DNA of 64,000 bases, taken from an uncultured Ruminococcus sp. (GTDB lineage: Bacteria; Bacillota; Clostridia; Lachnospirales; Lachnospiraceae). A program made the position numbers and the translations under genes. Of this stretch, positions 40,575-50,712 are shown piece by piece. The stretch covers positions 62,001-126,000 of the forward strand of contig UQVC01000001.1 of the NCBI GenBank assembly GCA_900544395.1. The letters run 5' to 3'. The notes beneath the pieces are model-generated. The model was not told the DNA's origin. It did not search any database and saw nothing but the letters and a program-made list of their open reading frames with translations. Every line of letters starts with the position of its first letter. Within the stretch, counting starts at the first letter, position 1.

Positions 40575-42254
40575 TTACCCTTCGTTCAAATCTGTCTCAT
40601 CAAACACTTCACTGATCGCAGCTCCAGGCGCTACCATTGGCCATACCTTATCATCCTGATCGATCTGACAGTCCAGCACCACCGGCCGCTGCATCTTCAC
40701 TGCGTCTGCAAAGGCTTCTGCAAACTCTTCTTTTGTAGTCACGCGGATTCCCTCTGCGCCAAGCGCCTGTGCCAGCTTCACAAAATCTACTGCATCATCC
40801 AGAATGGTCTGTGAATAATGCTGATCATAAAAAAGATTCTGCCACTGACGCACCATGCCAAGTACATGGTTGTTGACCACTACTTGAATGATCGGAATCT
40901 GATATCTGGCTGCGGTTGCAATCTCGTTCATATTCATGCGGAAACATCCGTCTCCTGCAATATTGACAACCGTCTTATCTGGACATCCCATTTTGGCTCC
41001 GATGGAAGCTCCAAGACCATAGCCCATGGTTCCCAAGCCTCCCGATGACAATAATGTTCTCGGTTCTTTATATTTATAATATTGTGCTGCCCACATCTGA
41101 TGCTGTCCCACTTCCGTGGTAATGATCGCATCCCCTTTGGTCTGACGGTAAATTTCTTCTACCAGATACGGACCGGTCAGTTTGCCGTCTTCATACTGAA
41201 GCGGATACGTTCTCTGATACTCCCGGATCTGCTCCATCCATTCGGTATGAGACTGAGCAGACAAACGGGCATTTAAACGCTGAAGAACTTCCTTGATGTC
41301 TCCCACGATCCCATGATCGATCAACACGTTTTTATTCATTTCCGCAGGATCGATGTCAATCTGCAGAATCTGTGCATTGTTTGCAAATGTCTCCGTATCG
41401 CTCGTCACACGATCGTCAAATCTGGCGCCTACTGCGATCAGAAGATCACATTCACTCACCCCATAATTGGAGGTCTTGGTACCGTGCATTCCGATCATAC
41501 CTGTATAACGGGGATCGGTTCCCGGAAAAGCGCCTTTTCCCATCAAGGTATCTGTCACCGGCGCATCTACTTTTTCTGCAAACTCCCGAAGTTCCTGGCT
41601 GGCACCGGAAAGAATCACGCCGCCGCCCACATAGAGAAATGGTTTTTCAGAAGCTTCGATCATCTCAAGGGCACGATCCAGCGCCTCCTCTGTAATCGTC
41701 TCGGTCCTTCTTGGCGGAAATTCCACCTCTTGTGGAAGATATTCCGTTACTTTTGCTGTCACATCTTTGGGGATATCGATCAGAACCGGCCCCGGCCTGC
41801 CGCTTCTTGCAATCCGAAATGCCTTGCGGATCGTATCTGCCAGTTTTTCCACATCTTTGACAATAAAATTATGCTTGGTGATCGGCATAGTGATCCCTGC
41901 GATATCAATCTCCTGGAAACTGTCCTTTCCCAGCAACGAAACACCCACATTGCAGGTGATCGCTACTACCGGGATGGAATCCATATATGCTGTGGCAATT
42001 CCGGTCACCAGGTTGGTTGCTCCTGGACCACTGGTAGCAAGGCATACTCCCACTTTTCCGGTTGCTCTTGCATATCCGTCAGCCGCATGAGCCGCTCCCT
42101 GTTCATGGGAAGTCAGGATATGCCTGATTTCATTACTATGCTGATACAATGCATCATATACATTCAAAATCGCTCCGCCCGGGTAGCCAAATACCGTATC
42201 TACCCCCTGTTCTTTCAGGCATTCGATTACAATTTCTGCTCCGTTTAACTGCAT
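40575..42254 (-). CDS. ilvB: Acetolactate synthase, large subunit
   Basis: A 559-residue ThDP enzyme. The conserved Glu is in TSHEQGAAHAADGYA, and GDGCFRMNMNEIATAARY is the ThDP/Mg motif. It joins two pyruvates, or pyruvate and 2-oxobutyrate, for valine, leucine and isoleucine. Catabolic AlsS is less likely given the neighbours ilvD and leuB. No ilvN regulatory subunit gene lies nearby in the operon. The ribosome binding site is AGGAGGAG. Confidence 0.9.
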   Translation of the reverse strand: MQLNGAEIVIECLKEQGVDTVFGYPGGAILNVYDALYQHSNEIRHILTSHEQGAAHAADGYARATGKVGVCLATSGPGATNLVTGIATAYMDSIPVVAITCNVGVSLLGKDSFQEIDIAGITMPITKHNFIVKDVEKLADTIRKAFRIARSGRPGPVLIDIPKDVTAKVTEYLPQEVEFPPRRTETITEEALDRALEMIEASEKPFLYVGGGVILSGASQELREFAEKVDAPVTDTLMGKGAFPGTDPRYTGMIGMHGTKTSNYGVSECDLLIAVGARFDDRVTSDTETFANNAQILQIDIDPAEMNKNVLIDHGIVGDIKEVLQRLNARLSAQSHTEWMEQIREYQRTYPLQYEDGKLTGPYLVEEIYRQTKGDAIITTEVGQHQMWAAQYYKYKEPRTLLSSGGLGTMGYGLGASIGAKMGCPDKTVVNIAGDGCFRMNMNEIATAARYQIPIIQVVVNNHVLGMVRQWQNLFYDQHYSQTILDDAVDFVKLAQALGAEGIRVTTKEEFAEAFADAVKMQRPVVLDCQIDQDDKVWPMVAPGAAISEVFDETDLNEG

Positions 42255-42266
42255 GATGCTCTCCTC

Positions 42267-43940
42267 CTAATTGTTTTTCGGGATTTCCAGAATGGCGCCT
42301 CTGTTTCCAGACGTTACCATAGACGCATATCTGGCCAGATATCCGGTGGTTACTTTTGGTTCTCTTGGCTGCCATGCAGCACGTCTTCTTTCCAGTTCTT
42401 CTTCCGATACATCCAGCTCCAGCTTTAATTCTGGAATATTGATCTTGATGATATCGCCCTCTTCAACCAGAGCGATCGGTCCGCCTACTGCTGCCTCTGG
42501 CGAAACATGCCCAATGGAAGCACCTCGGGAGGCCCCGCTGAACCGTCCGTCTGTGATCAGTGCCACCGAAGATCCAAGTCCATATCCTGCGATGGCTGAA
42601 GTTGGATTGAGCATCTCGCGCATTCCCGGTCCGCCTTTTGGTCCCTCATACCGGATCACGATCACATCTCCCGGATGGATCTTTCCGGACTTGATCGCCT
42701 CTGTAGCTTCTTCATCACTCTCAAAAATTCTGGCCGGGCCTTCATGCACCAGCATCTCTTCACAGACTGCGGAACGTTTTACCACACTTCCGTCCGGCGC
42801 CAGATTTCCTTTGAGCACTGCCAGACCTCCGGTCTCACTGTACGGGTTCTCGATCGGACGGATGACTTCTGGATTTTTATTGATACATCCTTCGATATTT
42901 TCTCCCAGTGTCTTTCCGGTCACTGTCATACACTCTGTATGAAGCAGTCCCTTTTTGTTCAATTCATGCATGACCGCATAGACGCCGCCTGCCTCATTGA
43001 GATCCTCAATGTAGGTATGTCCTGCCGGAGCCAAATGACACAAGTTTGGGGTCTTTTCGCTGATCGGATTGGCAAAATCAATCTCAAAATCCATTCCGAT
43101 CTCATGGGCAATTGCCGGAATATGCAGCATACTGTTAGTCGAACATCCCAATGCCATATCGACTGTCAGCGCGTTTAAAATCGCCTCTTTTGTCATAATA
43201 TCTCTTGGTCGGATATTCTTTCGCACTAATTCCATCACCTGCATTCCCGCATGTTTTGCAAGCTGAAGTCTGGCAGAATATACAGCCGGAATGGTTCCAT
43301 TCCCTTTCAGTCCCATTCCAAGCGCCTCTGTCAGACAGTTCATACTGTTGGCTGTATACATGCCCGAGCAGGAACCGCAAGTCGGACATGCTTTTTCTTC
43401 AAATTCACACACATCTTCCTCAGAAATCTTGCCTGCTGCATAGGAACCAACAGCCTCAAACATACTGGAAAGGCTGGTCTTGCTGCCTTTGACATGCCCT
43501 GCCAGCATCGGTCCGCCGCTGACAAAAATCGTCGGAATATTCACACGGGCTGCCGCCATCAGAAGTCCAGGAACATTTTTGTCGCAGTTCGGGATCATCA
43601 CAAGACCATCAAACTGATGTGCCATTGCCAGTGCCTCTGTAGAATCCGCTATCAGATCTCTGGTCACCAGAGAATACTTCATTCCAATATGACCCATGGC
43701 AATTCCATCACAGACTGCAATCGCCGGAACCATGATCGGAGTCCCGCCTGCCATTGCAACCCCCATTTTCACTGCCTGTGTGATCTTATCCAGATTCATA
43801 TGTCCCGGCACGATCTCATTATAAGAACTTACAATCCCGATCAGCGGACGATCCATCTCTTCCTTCGTCATTCCCAACGCATTAAACAAAGAACGATGGG
43901 GCGCCTGCTGCATTCCTTTTGTTACTGTATCACTTCTCAT
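42267..43940 (-). CDS. ilvD: Dihydroxy-acid dehydratase
   Basis: A 557-residue Fe-S enzyme. Cluster cysteines lie in IPNCDKNVPG and CPTCGSCSGMYTANSMNCL, and the C-terminal DGRFSGASRGASIGHVSPEAA is diagnostic. It dehydrates dihydroxy-isovalerate and -methylvalerate to the 2-oxoacids. It lies 12 bases before ilvB. The cluster is oxygen sensitive, in keeping with an anaerobe. Confidence 0.95.
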   Translation of the reverse strand: MRSDTVTKGMQQAPHRSLFNALGMTKEEMDRPLIGIVSSYNEIVPGHMNLDKITQAVKMGVAMAGGTPIMVPAIAVCDGIAMGHIGMKYSLVTRDLIADSTEALAMAHQFDGLVMIPNCDKNVPGLLMAAARVNIPTIFVSGGPMLAGHVKGSKTSLSSMFEAVGSYAAGKISEEDVCEFEEKACPTCGSCSGMYTANSMNCLTEALGMGLKGNGTIPAVYSARLQLAKHAGMQVMELVRKNIRPRDIMTKEAILNALTVDMALGCSTNSMLHIPAIAHEIGMDFEIDFANPISEKTPNLCHLAPAGHTYIEDLNEAGGVYAVMHELNKKGLLHTECMTVTGKTLGENIEGCINKNPEVIRPIENPYSETGGLAVLKGNLAPDGSVVKRSAVCEEMLVHEGPARIFESDEEATEAIKSGKIHPGDVIVIRYEGPKGGPGMREMLNPTSAIAGYGLGSSVALITDGRFSGASRGASIGHVSPEAAVGGPIALVEEGDIIKINIPELKLELDVSEEELERRRAAWQPREPKVTTGYLARYASMVTSGNRGAILEIPKNN

Positions 43941-43964
43941 TTTCTATCAACCTCTTTTCTTGTG

Positions 43965-45050
43965 TTATCTGATATAAGAACAGATCCGATCTCCCATTTC
44001 ACAGGTATTGATCTGTGTATTTCCTTCTGACATGATATCAATCGTCCGGCAACCATCTTTCAGCACTTGCTGAACCGCTGATTCAATGGCATTTGCTTCC
44101 TTATCAAGATCAAACGTAAATCGTAGCATCATAGCCGCCGACAAAATCGTAGCGATCGGATTCGCTATCCCTTTTCCGGCAATATCCGGCGCTGAACCGC
44201 CGCTTGGTTCATACAGTCCAAATTTTGTCTCATTGAGACTTGCCGAAGCCAGCATTCCGATGGAACCTGTGACCATACTTGCCTCATCCGAAAGAATATC
44301 ACCAAACATATTCTCTGTCAGGATCACATCAAACTGTGCCGGATCTTTGACCAGCTGCATGGCACAATTATCTACCAGCATATGCTCTAATGTCACATCC
44401 GGATATTCCTGTGCCACTTCTTCCACAATCTTTCTCCAGAGTCTGGAAGAATCCAACACATTCGCTTTATCCACGCTGGTTACCTTTTTTCTTCGCTTTT
44501 CTGCAATCTCAAATCCACGTTTTGCGATCCTTCGGATTTCTTCTTCTGTATAAGTAAGGGAATCACATGCCGTCATCACACCGTCGATTTCTTTTGTGCT
44601 GCGTTCTCCAAAATACAGCCCCCCTGTCAGCTCCCGCATGATCATCAGATCAAATCCATCTTTGACAATCTCTTCTTTGAGCGGACAGGCTCCTTTTAGT
44701 TCTTCATACAGCACCGCCGGTCTTAAGTTTGCAAACAGATTCAGCGCTTTTCTGATCTTTAACAGTCCTGCTTCCGGACGCTTTGAAGGTTCCAGTTGAT
44801 ACCATGGAGAAGTCCTTGTATTTCCCCCAATCGATCCCATCAAAATCGCATCACACTGCTTTGCCTTCTGAATGGTCTCCTCTGTCAGCGGAATGCCATG
44901 TACATCAATAGAAGCTCCTCCCATTAAAAGCTCTGTATATTCACATTTGTGCCCATAAACTTCTGCGATTCGATTCAGTACTTTCATCGCTTCTGTCACG
45001 ATTTCTGGTCCAATTCCGTCTCCCTTGATCACTCCGATATTCAGCTTCAT
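43965..45050 (-). CDS. leuB: 3-isopropylmalate dehydrogenase
   Basis: A 361-residue enzyme. GDGIGPEIV opens the protein, with RELTGGLYFGERS, DNCAMQL and the signature GSAPDIAGKGIANPIATILS. It oxidises isopropylmalate with NAD in leucine synthesis. The ATG at 45050 follows GGAAGGATG. It is first in the operon leuB-ilvD-ilvB-serC-serA; leuA, leuC and leuD are not in the window. Confidence 0.95.
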   Translation of the reverse strand: MKLNIGVIKGDGIGPEIVTEAMKVLNRIAEVYGHKCEYTELLMGGASIDVHGIPLTEETIQKAKQCDAILMGSIGGNTRTSPWYQLEPSKRPEAGLLKIRKALNLFANLRPAVLYEELKGACPLKEEIVKDGFDLMIMRELTGGLYFGERSTKEIDGVMTACDSLTYTEEEIRRIAKRGFEIAEKRRKKVTSVDKANVLDSSRLWRKIVEEVAQEYPDVTLEHMLVDNCAMQLVKDPAQFDVILTENMFGDILSDEASMVTGSIGMLASASLNETKFGLYEPSGGSAPDIAGKGIANPIATILSAAMMLRFTFDLDKEANAIESAVQQVLKDGCRTIDIMSEGNTQINTCEMGDRICSYIR

Positions 45051-45087
45051 AATACTCATCCTTCCAATTTTCAAAGTGTTATTCTAA

Positions 45088-45116
45088 ATAATACCTCATT
45101 TCATTTCTCATTTCAA
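45088..45116 (-). promoter_or_regulatory. Promoter of the leuB-ilvD-ilvB-serC-serA operon
   Basis: On the minus strand: -35 TTGAAA, 17-nt spacer, -10 TATTAT. The leader is only about 30 bases, so a T-box or leader peptide is excluded downstream of this promoter. Confidence 0.65.
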
Positions 45117-45221
45117 CCCTTTACCATGGAAAAGTGTGAAAAAACAGAGTGAACTCTATAAAATAGCAGCCACTAAACTCGATTGTCACAATTTCTCACG
45201 GTCAGTCTCTGTCTTTTTACT

Positions 45222-45262
45222 AAAAAAGCTGTTCTACAACCTTTCAGTCATAAAACAGCTTC
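45222..45262 (-). terminator. Intrinsic terminator after yajC
   Basis: Arms AAGCTGTT / AACAGCTT, followed on the minus strand by TTTTTTAG. Confidence 0.75.
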
Positions 45263-45270
45263 TCTTTTTC

Positions 45271-45540
45271 TTACTCTGCGTTTGGTTTTTCAATCTGCGC
45301 GATCGCAGCTTTCTGCATCGGGATACGACAGTTTTTATTGTTACCAAACTCTACGATCACGTCGTCATCTGTGATATCAATAATCACTCCGTAAAATCCG
45401 CTTGTAGTCAATGCAGTATCTCCGACTTCCATAGAAGCCAACATAGCCTGAAGTCTTTTCTGCTCCTTTTTCTGAGGACGCATCATAAACCAGTAAAGAC
45501 CTCCGAATAATACTACATAGATCAAAATGACACCTAACAT
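45271..45540 (-). CDS. yajC: Preprotein translocase subunit YajC
   Basis: An 89-residue protein with one N-terminal membrane helix (LGVILIYVVLFGGLYWFM) followed at once by RPQKKEQKRLQAMLASME, the family signature. It associates with SecDF and YidC in protein export. Like many genomes, it follows tgt (135 bases upstream). Confidence 0.9.
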   Translation of the reverse strand: MLGVILIYVVLFGGLYWFMMRPQKKEQKRLQAMLASMEVGDTALTTSGFYGVIIDITDDDVIVEFGNNKNCRIPMQKAAIAQIEKPNAE

Positions 45541-45675
45541 CTTACCAACACACCTCCACTTACCGTGCTATACTCTTCATTTTGCCACACAGTTTCCTCC
45601 ATCTGACAATACTACCATTGTACACAAAAACTTCTGATACTTCAAGTAAATTTTCTATAAACATTCCGTAAGTGT

Positions 45676-46806
45676 CTATTTTCCAGATGTCATGCCTTCG
45701 ATCTTTTTCTTTTTGTATGCCTGATACTCTCCGGTCTCAATGGCTGCACGGATTTCTTCCATCATCGTGTTATAGAAATACAGATTGTGCAGCACACACA
45801 AACGCATGCCCAGCATTTCTTTTGCTTTCAGAAGATGGCGGATATATCCCCGGCTGTAGCTTCTGCATGCCGGACACTGACACCCTTCTTCGATCGGTCT
45901 GTCATCCAACTCATATTTTGCGTTGAACAGGTTCAACTTGCCATGATTGGTGTACACATGACCATGACGTCCGTTCCGGCTTGGATATACGCAGTCAAAG
46001 AAATCTACGCCCCGGTCTACTGCTTCCAGAATATTGATTGGAGTGCCCACTCCCATCAAATACGTCGGTTTCTGCTCCGGCAGATACGGAACCACTGCAT
46101 CCAGGATCCGATACATTTCCTCGTGGCTCTCTCCTACTGCGAGTCCACCAACTGCATAACCATCCAGATCCAGCTCCACGATCTGCTTTGCATGTTCGAT
46201 CCGGATGTCTTCATAGATTCCGCCCTGATTGATCCCAAACAACATCTGGTGTGGATTGATCGTATCCGGCAGGGTATTGAGCCGATCCATCTCTGTTTTG
46301 CATCGTTTCAGCCAGCGGGTGGTCCTTGCCACAGAATCTCTCATATATGCGCGGTCTGCCACACTGGACGGGCATTCGTCAAATGCCATGGCAATGGTGG
46401 ATGCCAGATTGGACTGGATCTGCATACTCTCCTCCGGTCCCATAAAAATCTTGCGCCCGTCAATATGGGAGTTGAAATGAACCCCTTCTTCTTTGATCTT
46501 GCGCAGTCCTGCCAGAGAAAATACCTGAAATCCGCCGGAATCGGTCAGGATCGGTTTGTCCCAGTTCATAAACTTGTGAAGGCCGCCCATCTTTTTCACC
46601 ACTTCATCGCCCGGGCGGACATGCAAGTGATACGTATTGGAAAGTTCTACCTGCGTCTTGATCCCCCGCAGATCATCAGTCGATACCGCTCCTTTGATCG
46701 CTGCTGCTGTTCCTACATTCATAAATACCGGCGTTTCAATCGTTCCATGAACGGTATGAAAACGCCCTCTCTTTGCCAGACCATCTTTTTTGATCAATTC
46801 GTACAT
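45676..46806 (-). CDS. tgt: tRNA-guanine transglycosylase
   Basis: A 376-residue TIM-barrel enzyme. The nucleophile Asp is in LTDSGGFQVFSL, and the active-site GVGTPINILEAVDRGVDFFDC is clear. Zinc ligands follow in EGCQCPACRSYSRGYIRHLLKA and HNLYFY. It swaps guanine 34 for a queuine precursor in four tRNAs. The ribosome binding site is AAAGGAG. Confidence 0.95.
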   Translation of the reverse strand: MYELIKKDGLAKRGRFHTVHGTIETPVFMNVGTAAAIKGAVSTDDLRGIKTQVELSNTYHLHVRPGDEVVKKMGGLHKFMNWDKPILTDSGGFQVFSLAGLRKIKEEGVHFNSHIDGRKIFMGPEESMQIQSNLASTIAMAFDECPSSVADRAYMRDSVARTTRWLKRCKTEMDRLNTLPDTINPHQMLFGINQGGIYEDIRIEHAKQIVELDLDGYAVGGLAVGESHEEMYRILDAVVPYLPEQKPTYLMGVGTPINILEAVDRGVDFFDCVYPSRNGRHGHVYTNHGKLNLFNAKYELDDRPIEEGCQCPACRSYSRGYIRHLLKAKEMLGMRLCVLHNLYFYNTMMEEIRAAIETGEYQAYKKKKIEGMTSGK

Positions 46807-46831
46807 AAATTTGTCTCCTTTATTTTCGTGA

Positions 46832-46866
46832 AAAAGGGGACCGCGCGAACATACGCTGCCCCTTTT
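46832..46866 (-). terminator. Intrinsic terminator after the L,D-transpeptidase gene
   Basis: Arms AAAAGGG / CCCTTTT with a GC-rich inner part. Both flanks are T- or A-rich. Confidence 0.6.
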
Positions 46867-46890
46867 CTCAGTTTTTCTCTTTGATTTCTA

Positions 46891-48366
46891 TTAATAATGT
46901 ATCACAACCGGTGTTCCCACACTGATCATGCCAAACAACGCTGCCGCCTGACTCACCGGCATATTGATGCAGCCGTGTGAACCGGCTCCATCCTGGAAAA
47001 GTGTGCCACCAAATGCCGGCTGCCAGTTTGCATCATGAAATCCGATGCCTGTCCATGTCACCCGCATCCAGTAATCAACCGGTTGTCTATAACTAGGCTC
47101 TCCGGTACTTGGATCTGTTTCACCGATCAACACTTCATTCTGTTTCATCTCCAAAATATCATAAACGCCTTCTGGTGTGATCTTTTCCGGAATCGGCACG
47201 CCTGTCACCACATCAGTTTCCAGAGCAATGGCTCCGTCTTTGATATACCACATATGCTGCGCCGTCAGATCCACTTCAATAAAAGTCGTTCCCCAGTCCT
47301 GCTCTCCGTGGGATTTTGCCGCTCCTCCGGCATAATATGCCGGTTCTCTGGTCGTCACTTCTCCATTTTTGATGCTGTTCTGAAGATTGACACGTTCTGT
47401 CTCCTCATCAATGGACCAGCCATAGGTTCCTCCTGTTACTGTGGTTGCTCTTCCGGTCGGTGTCGTCAGATTTCTGGTTGTCCCTACCGTATCATATTTA
47501 TCTCCAAATTCTGTAAACCAGGCTTTCATTGCTTCCTCGTTAAACACAACGTTCATATTGTCATCCACACCGATCCATGTGGAGATCAAAGTCTTATCTA
47601 CCACCACCGGCTCTGACATATTGTATGTAATGCTGGCTTTCAGATACTTGTTCATGGTATCGCAGGCTTCCTGAACTTCCTTGGAATCCTTTGTATACTT
47701 CGGCCGGGCATAACATCCCTCTTTTTCCATATCCAGTTCTGTCCGAAACTCTGAAATAAACTGATGGATCTTCTGGTTCAGCACTTCCATATCCACTGCG
47801 GCCCCATACACTTCCGGCTTCACCACATAAGTCTCCCCCTGAAGCTCCGGTTTCGCATTCTCCGCCGGAGTCTGTTCTGTCTTCACCGCCTGCAGACTTT
47901 GGATCTTTTCATCCAGTGCTTTCTCATCATATGACACATCGATGGAGATTTTTTCTGTCTTATGAGAAAAAAGAGCTGCCGGCCATGCAAATCCATTTTG
48001 TTTTTTCAGGGCTTTTTTAATATCTTCATTCTCCTGATACTGAAGCGCAATGTCGCTTCCTTTGATCCGGTCTGACTGATTTCCCTGTTCTTTGATGGTC
48101 AGCTCATATCCTTTCACCTGCGCTTTCATATAAGCTTCCACTGCTGCAGCAGATTTTCCGGAAAAATCCTTTCCGTTGATCTTTGTATTGAGATAAAAAT
48201 GACTCATAAAAAACACAGAAACACCCAGATAAATCAGTACCAGTACTGCCAAAGCAGCACCTGCAATGATGCCTGCCTGTTTCACGGGAAATCCGGCAGG
48301 AGCTTTCCGGGATTTTGTCGAATATTTTTTTCTTCTGGTTACTTTTTTTGCATCTTTTTCCTTCAT
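46891..48366 (-). CDS. L,D-transpeptidase with peptidoglycan-binding domain
   Basis: A 491-residue protein. The N-terminus is basic, followed by a membrane helix near 30-53. The middle is a repeated PG_binding_4-like region, and the C-terminus is a YkuD catalytic domain with the His/Cys motif GSHGCINMP. It forms 3-3 cross-links in the cell wall outside the membrane. The nearest ribosome binding site (AAGGAG) is 15 bases from the ATG, longer than usual, so expression may be low. Confidence 0.9.
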   Translation of the reverse strand: MKEKDAKKVTRRKKYSTKSRKAPAGFPVKQAGIIAGAALAVLVLIYLGVSVFFMSHFYLNTKINGKDFSGKSAAAVEAYMKAQVKGYELTIKEQGNQSDRIKGSDIALQYQENEDIKKALKKQNGFAWPAALFSHKTEKISIDVSYDEKALDEKIQSLQAVKTEQTPAENAKPELQGETYVVKPEVYGAAVDMEVLNQKIHQFISEFRTELDMEKEGCYARPKYTKDSKEVQEACDTMNKYLKASITYNMSEPVVVDKTLISTWIGVDDNMNVVFNEEAMKAWFTEFGDKYDTVGTTRNLTTPTGRATTVTGGTYGWSIDEETERVNLQNSIKNGEVTTREPAYYAGGAAKSHGEQDWGTTFIEVDLTAQHMWYIKDGAIALETDVVTGVPIPEKITPEGVYDILEMKQNEVLIGETDPSTGEPSYRQPVDYWMRVTWTGIGFHDANWQPAFGGTLFQDGAGSHGCINMPVSQAAALFGMISVGTPVVIHY

Positions 48367-48470
48367 TTAGTAGCGCTGTTCTCCTTTCGGTCAATATCTA
48401 GTCCTCATTATATTACGCTTTCCGATAATTGTACAGATGCAAGATAGGAATTTTCAGATAAAATTAAGGA

Positions 48471-48499
48471 TTGCACGATAATATGTCTTCTTATATAAT
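48471..48499 (+). promoter_or_regulatory. Promoter of aroC-potABCD
   Basis: -35 TTGCAC, 17-nt spacer, -10 TATAAT, 35 bases before the aroC start. Confidence 0.75.
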
Positions 48500-48533
48500 A
48501 GTTTTATGTGCAAAGGAAAGGAGATTTTGACTT

Positions 48534-49649
48534 ATGAGTGGTTCATCTTTTGGAACTTTATTTCGCATTACAACCTGGGGCGAGTCCCACGGAGCTGGGA
48601 TCGGCGTCGTGATCGACGGCTGTCCTGCCGGACTTTCTTTAGGTGAAGCTGATATACAGGCATTTTTAGATCGCAGACGTCCCGGTCAGAGTCGCTATAC
48701 GACCAAACGAAGCGAAACAGACCAAGTGGAGATTTTATCTGGTATTTTTGAAGAAAAAACAACAGGAACTCCCATTTCACTTCTGATCCGCAACCAGGAT
48801 CAGCGCTCCCGTGACTATGGGGAGATTGCCTCCTATTACCGTCCCGGACATGCAGACTATACATTTACAGAAAAATATGGCTTCCGGGATTACCGGGGAG
48901 GCGGCCGCACTTCCGGCCGGGAAACCATTGGTCGTGTGGCAGCCGGTGCAGTTGCTTCTGCTCTTCTTCGAGAGCTCGGCATTCAGATCACAACGTTTTC
49001 CCGGGATATCGGTCCTATCCATGTACCGGAGTGTGACTATCATTTTGATGAGATTACAGAGAATCCATTTTACATGCCAAACAATGCGCTGGCTGACCAG
49101 GCTGCCGCATATCTCAATGATAAGATGGAGGAAATGGACTCCTGCGGCGGTGTGATCGAATGCCGGGTCAGCGGACTTCCTGTGGGACTTGGGGAACCAG
49201 TCTTTGACAAGCTGGATGCACAACTTTCCAAAGGGATCATGTCCATTGGCGCGATAAAGGCCATTGAGATCGGAGACGGATTTGCCGCTGCTTCCTCCAC
49301 CGGAAGTATCAACAATGATGCTTTTTCTATCAAAGATGGAGCAGTCTGTAAAAAGACGAATCATTCCGGCGGTGTGCTGGGCGGCATCAGTGATGGTTCC
49401 GAGCTGATCCTTCGGGCGGCTGTCAAACCGACCCCATCCATTGCCCGTTCGCAGACCACCGTCAATCAGGATCTGGAGGAGATCGAGGTGTCCATCAAAG
49501 GCAGACATGACCCCATCATTGTACCTCGCGCCGTGGTAGTTGTAGAAGCCATGACCGCCATCACACTGGCAGATCTGCTTCTGTCCAATCTGACCTGCCG
49601 AATGGATTCCATCAAGAAATTTTATCAGGAGGAACGCCATGCCCAATAA
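48534..49649 (+). CDS. aroC: Chorismate synthase
   Basis: A 371-residue FMN enzyme. GESHGAGIGVVIDGCPAG opens it, followed by RDYRGGGRTSGRETIGRVAAGAVA and the C-terminal RHDPIIVPRAVVVVEAM. It completes the shikimate pathway. The ribosome binding site is AAAGGAG. The last eleven bases overlap the potA gene, an odd partner for an aromatic pathway gene. Confidence 0.95.
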   Translation: MSGSSFGTLFRITTWGESHGAGIGVVIDGCPAGLSLGEADIQAFLDRRRPGQSRYTTKRSETDQVEILSGIFEEKTTGTPISLLIRNQDQRSRDYGEIASYYRPGHADYTFTEKYGFRDYRGGGRTSGRETIGRVAAGAVASALLRELGIQITTFSRDIGPIHVPECDYHFDEITENPFYMPNNALADQAAAYLNDKMEEMDSCGGVIECRVSGLPVGLGEPVFDKLDAQLSKGIMSIGAIKAIEIGDGFAAASSTGSINNDAFSIKDGAVCKKTNHSGGVLGGISDGSELILRAAVKPTPSIARSQTTVNQDLEEIEVSIKGRHDPIIVPRAVVVVEAMTAITLADLLLSNLTCRMDSIKKFYQEERHAQ

Positions 49650-50712
49650 ACTGATCGACATTGTAAATGTCACCAAATCGTTTAATGAAACTGTAATTTT
49701 AGACCAGCTGAATCTTTATATCCGTGAAAATGAGTTTCTGACTTTACTTGGTCCCAGCGGCTGCGGAAAAACTACACTGCTCCGCATCCTGGGCGGGTTT
49801 GAAACTCCTGATTCCGGTGATATCATTTTTGATGGAAAGAACATCAACAAGCTGCCGCCTAACAAACGGCAGCTTAACACTGTATTCCAGAAATATGCGC
49901 TTTTTACTCATATGACAATCGCAGAAAATATTGCCTTTGGATTGAAGATCAAAAAGAAATCCAAACATTACATTGATGATAAGATCAAATATGCATTAAA
50001 ACTGGTCAATCTGGAAGACTTCAAAGACCGATATCCTGATTCTTTAAGCGGCGGGCAGCAACAGCGGATCGCCATTGCCAGAGCCATCGTGAACGAACCA
50101 AAAGTCCTCCTTCTGGATGAACCACTCGGCGCTCTGGATCTCAAACTCAGACAGGATATGCAGTATGAACTGATCCGTCTGAAAAACGAACTGGGGATCA
50201 CCTTCGTCTACGTCACCCATGATCAGGAAGAAGCGCTGACCATGTCCGATACCATTGTGGTCATGAATCAGGGCTATATCCAACAGATCGGCACTCCGGA
50301 GGATATCTACAACGAACCACAGAACGCATTTGTGGCAGATTTTATCGGAGACAGTAATATTCTTCCTGCCACCATGGTCGAAGACAAAGTCGTAAAAATG
50401 CTGGGCGCTACCTGGCAATGTGTGGATGTCGGCTTTGGCCGAAACACTCCTGTAGATGCTGTCATCCGACCGGAAGATATCGATCTGGTCAAACCGGAAG
50501 AAGGCATCATTGAAGGCGTAGTCACTCATCTGATCTTCAAAGGGGTACATTACGAAATGGAAGTACTGGCAAATAACTATGAACTGCTGGTACACAGTAC
50601 CGACCTGTTCCCGGTGGGCACAGAAGTGGGGATTCGGGTCGATCCGTTTGACATTCAGATCATGAAAAAACCGGAATCGGAAGATGCGGAGGCAGCAGGC
50701 GTTGAAGAATAG
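49639..50712 (+). CDS. potA: Polyamine ABC transporter ATP-binding protein
   Basis: A 357-residue protein. Walker A is GPSGCGKTT (near 38-46), the signature is SLSGGQQQR and Walker B LLLDEPLGALD. A C-terminal TOBE domain is present (DAVIRPEDIDLV). PotA powers uptake of spermidine and putrescine. The start lies inside aroC, with AGGAGG there. It overlaps potB. Confidence 0.9.
   Translation: MPNKLIDIVNVTKSFNETVILDQLNLYIRENEFLTLLGPSGCGKTTLLRILGGFETPDSGDIIFDGKNINKLPPNKRQLNTVFQKYALFTHMTIAENIAFGLKIKKKSKHYIDDKIKYALKLVNLEDFKDRYPDSLSGGQQQRIAIARAIVNEPKVLLLDEPLGALDLKLRQDMQYELIRLKNELGITFVYVTHDQEEALTMSDTIVVMNQGYIQQIGTPEDIYNEPQNAFVADFIGDSNILPATMVEDKVVKMLGATWQCVDVGFGRNTPVDAVIRPEDIDLVKPEEGIIEGVVTHLIFKGVHYEMEVLANNYELLVHSTDLFPVGTEVGIRVDPFDIQIMKKPESEDAEAAGVEE

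Noticed and set aside
43965..45270. A T-box or leader peptide before leuB
   Set aside because: The likely transcript leader is about 30 bases and upstream sequence has no T-box motif.
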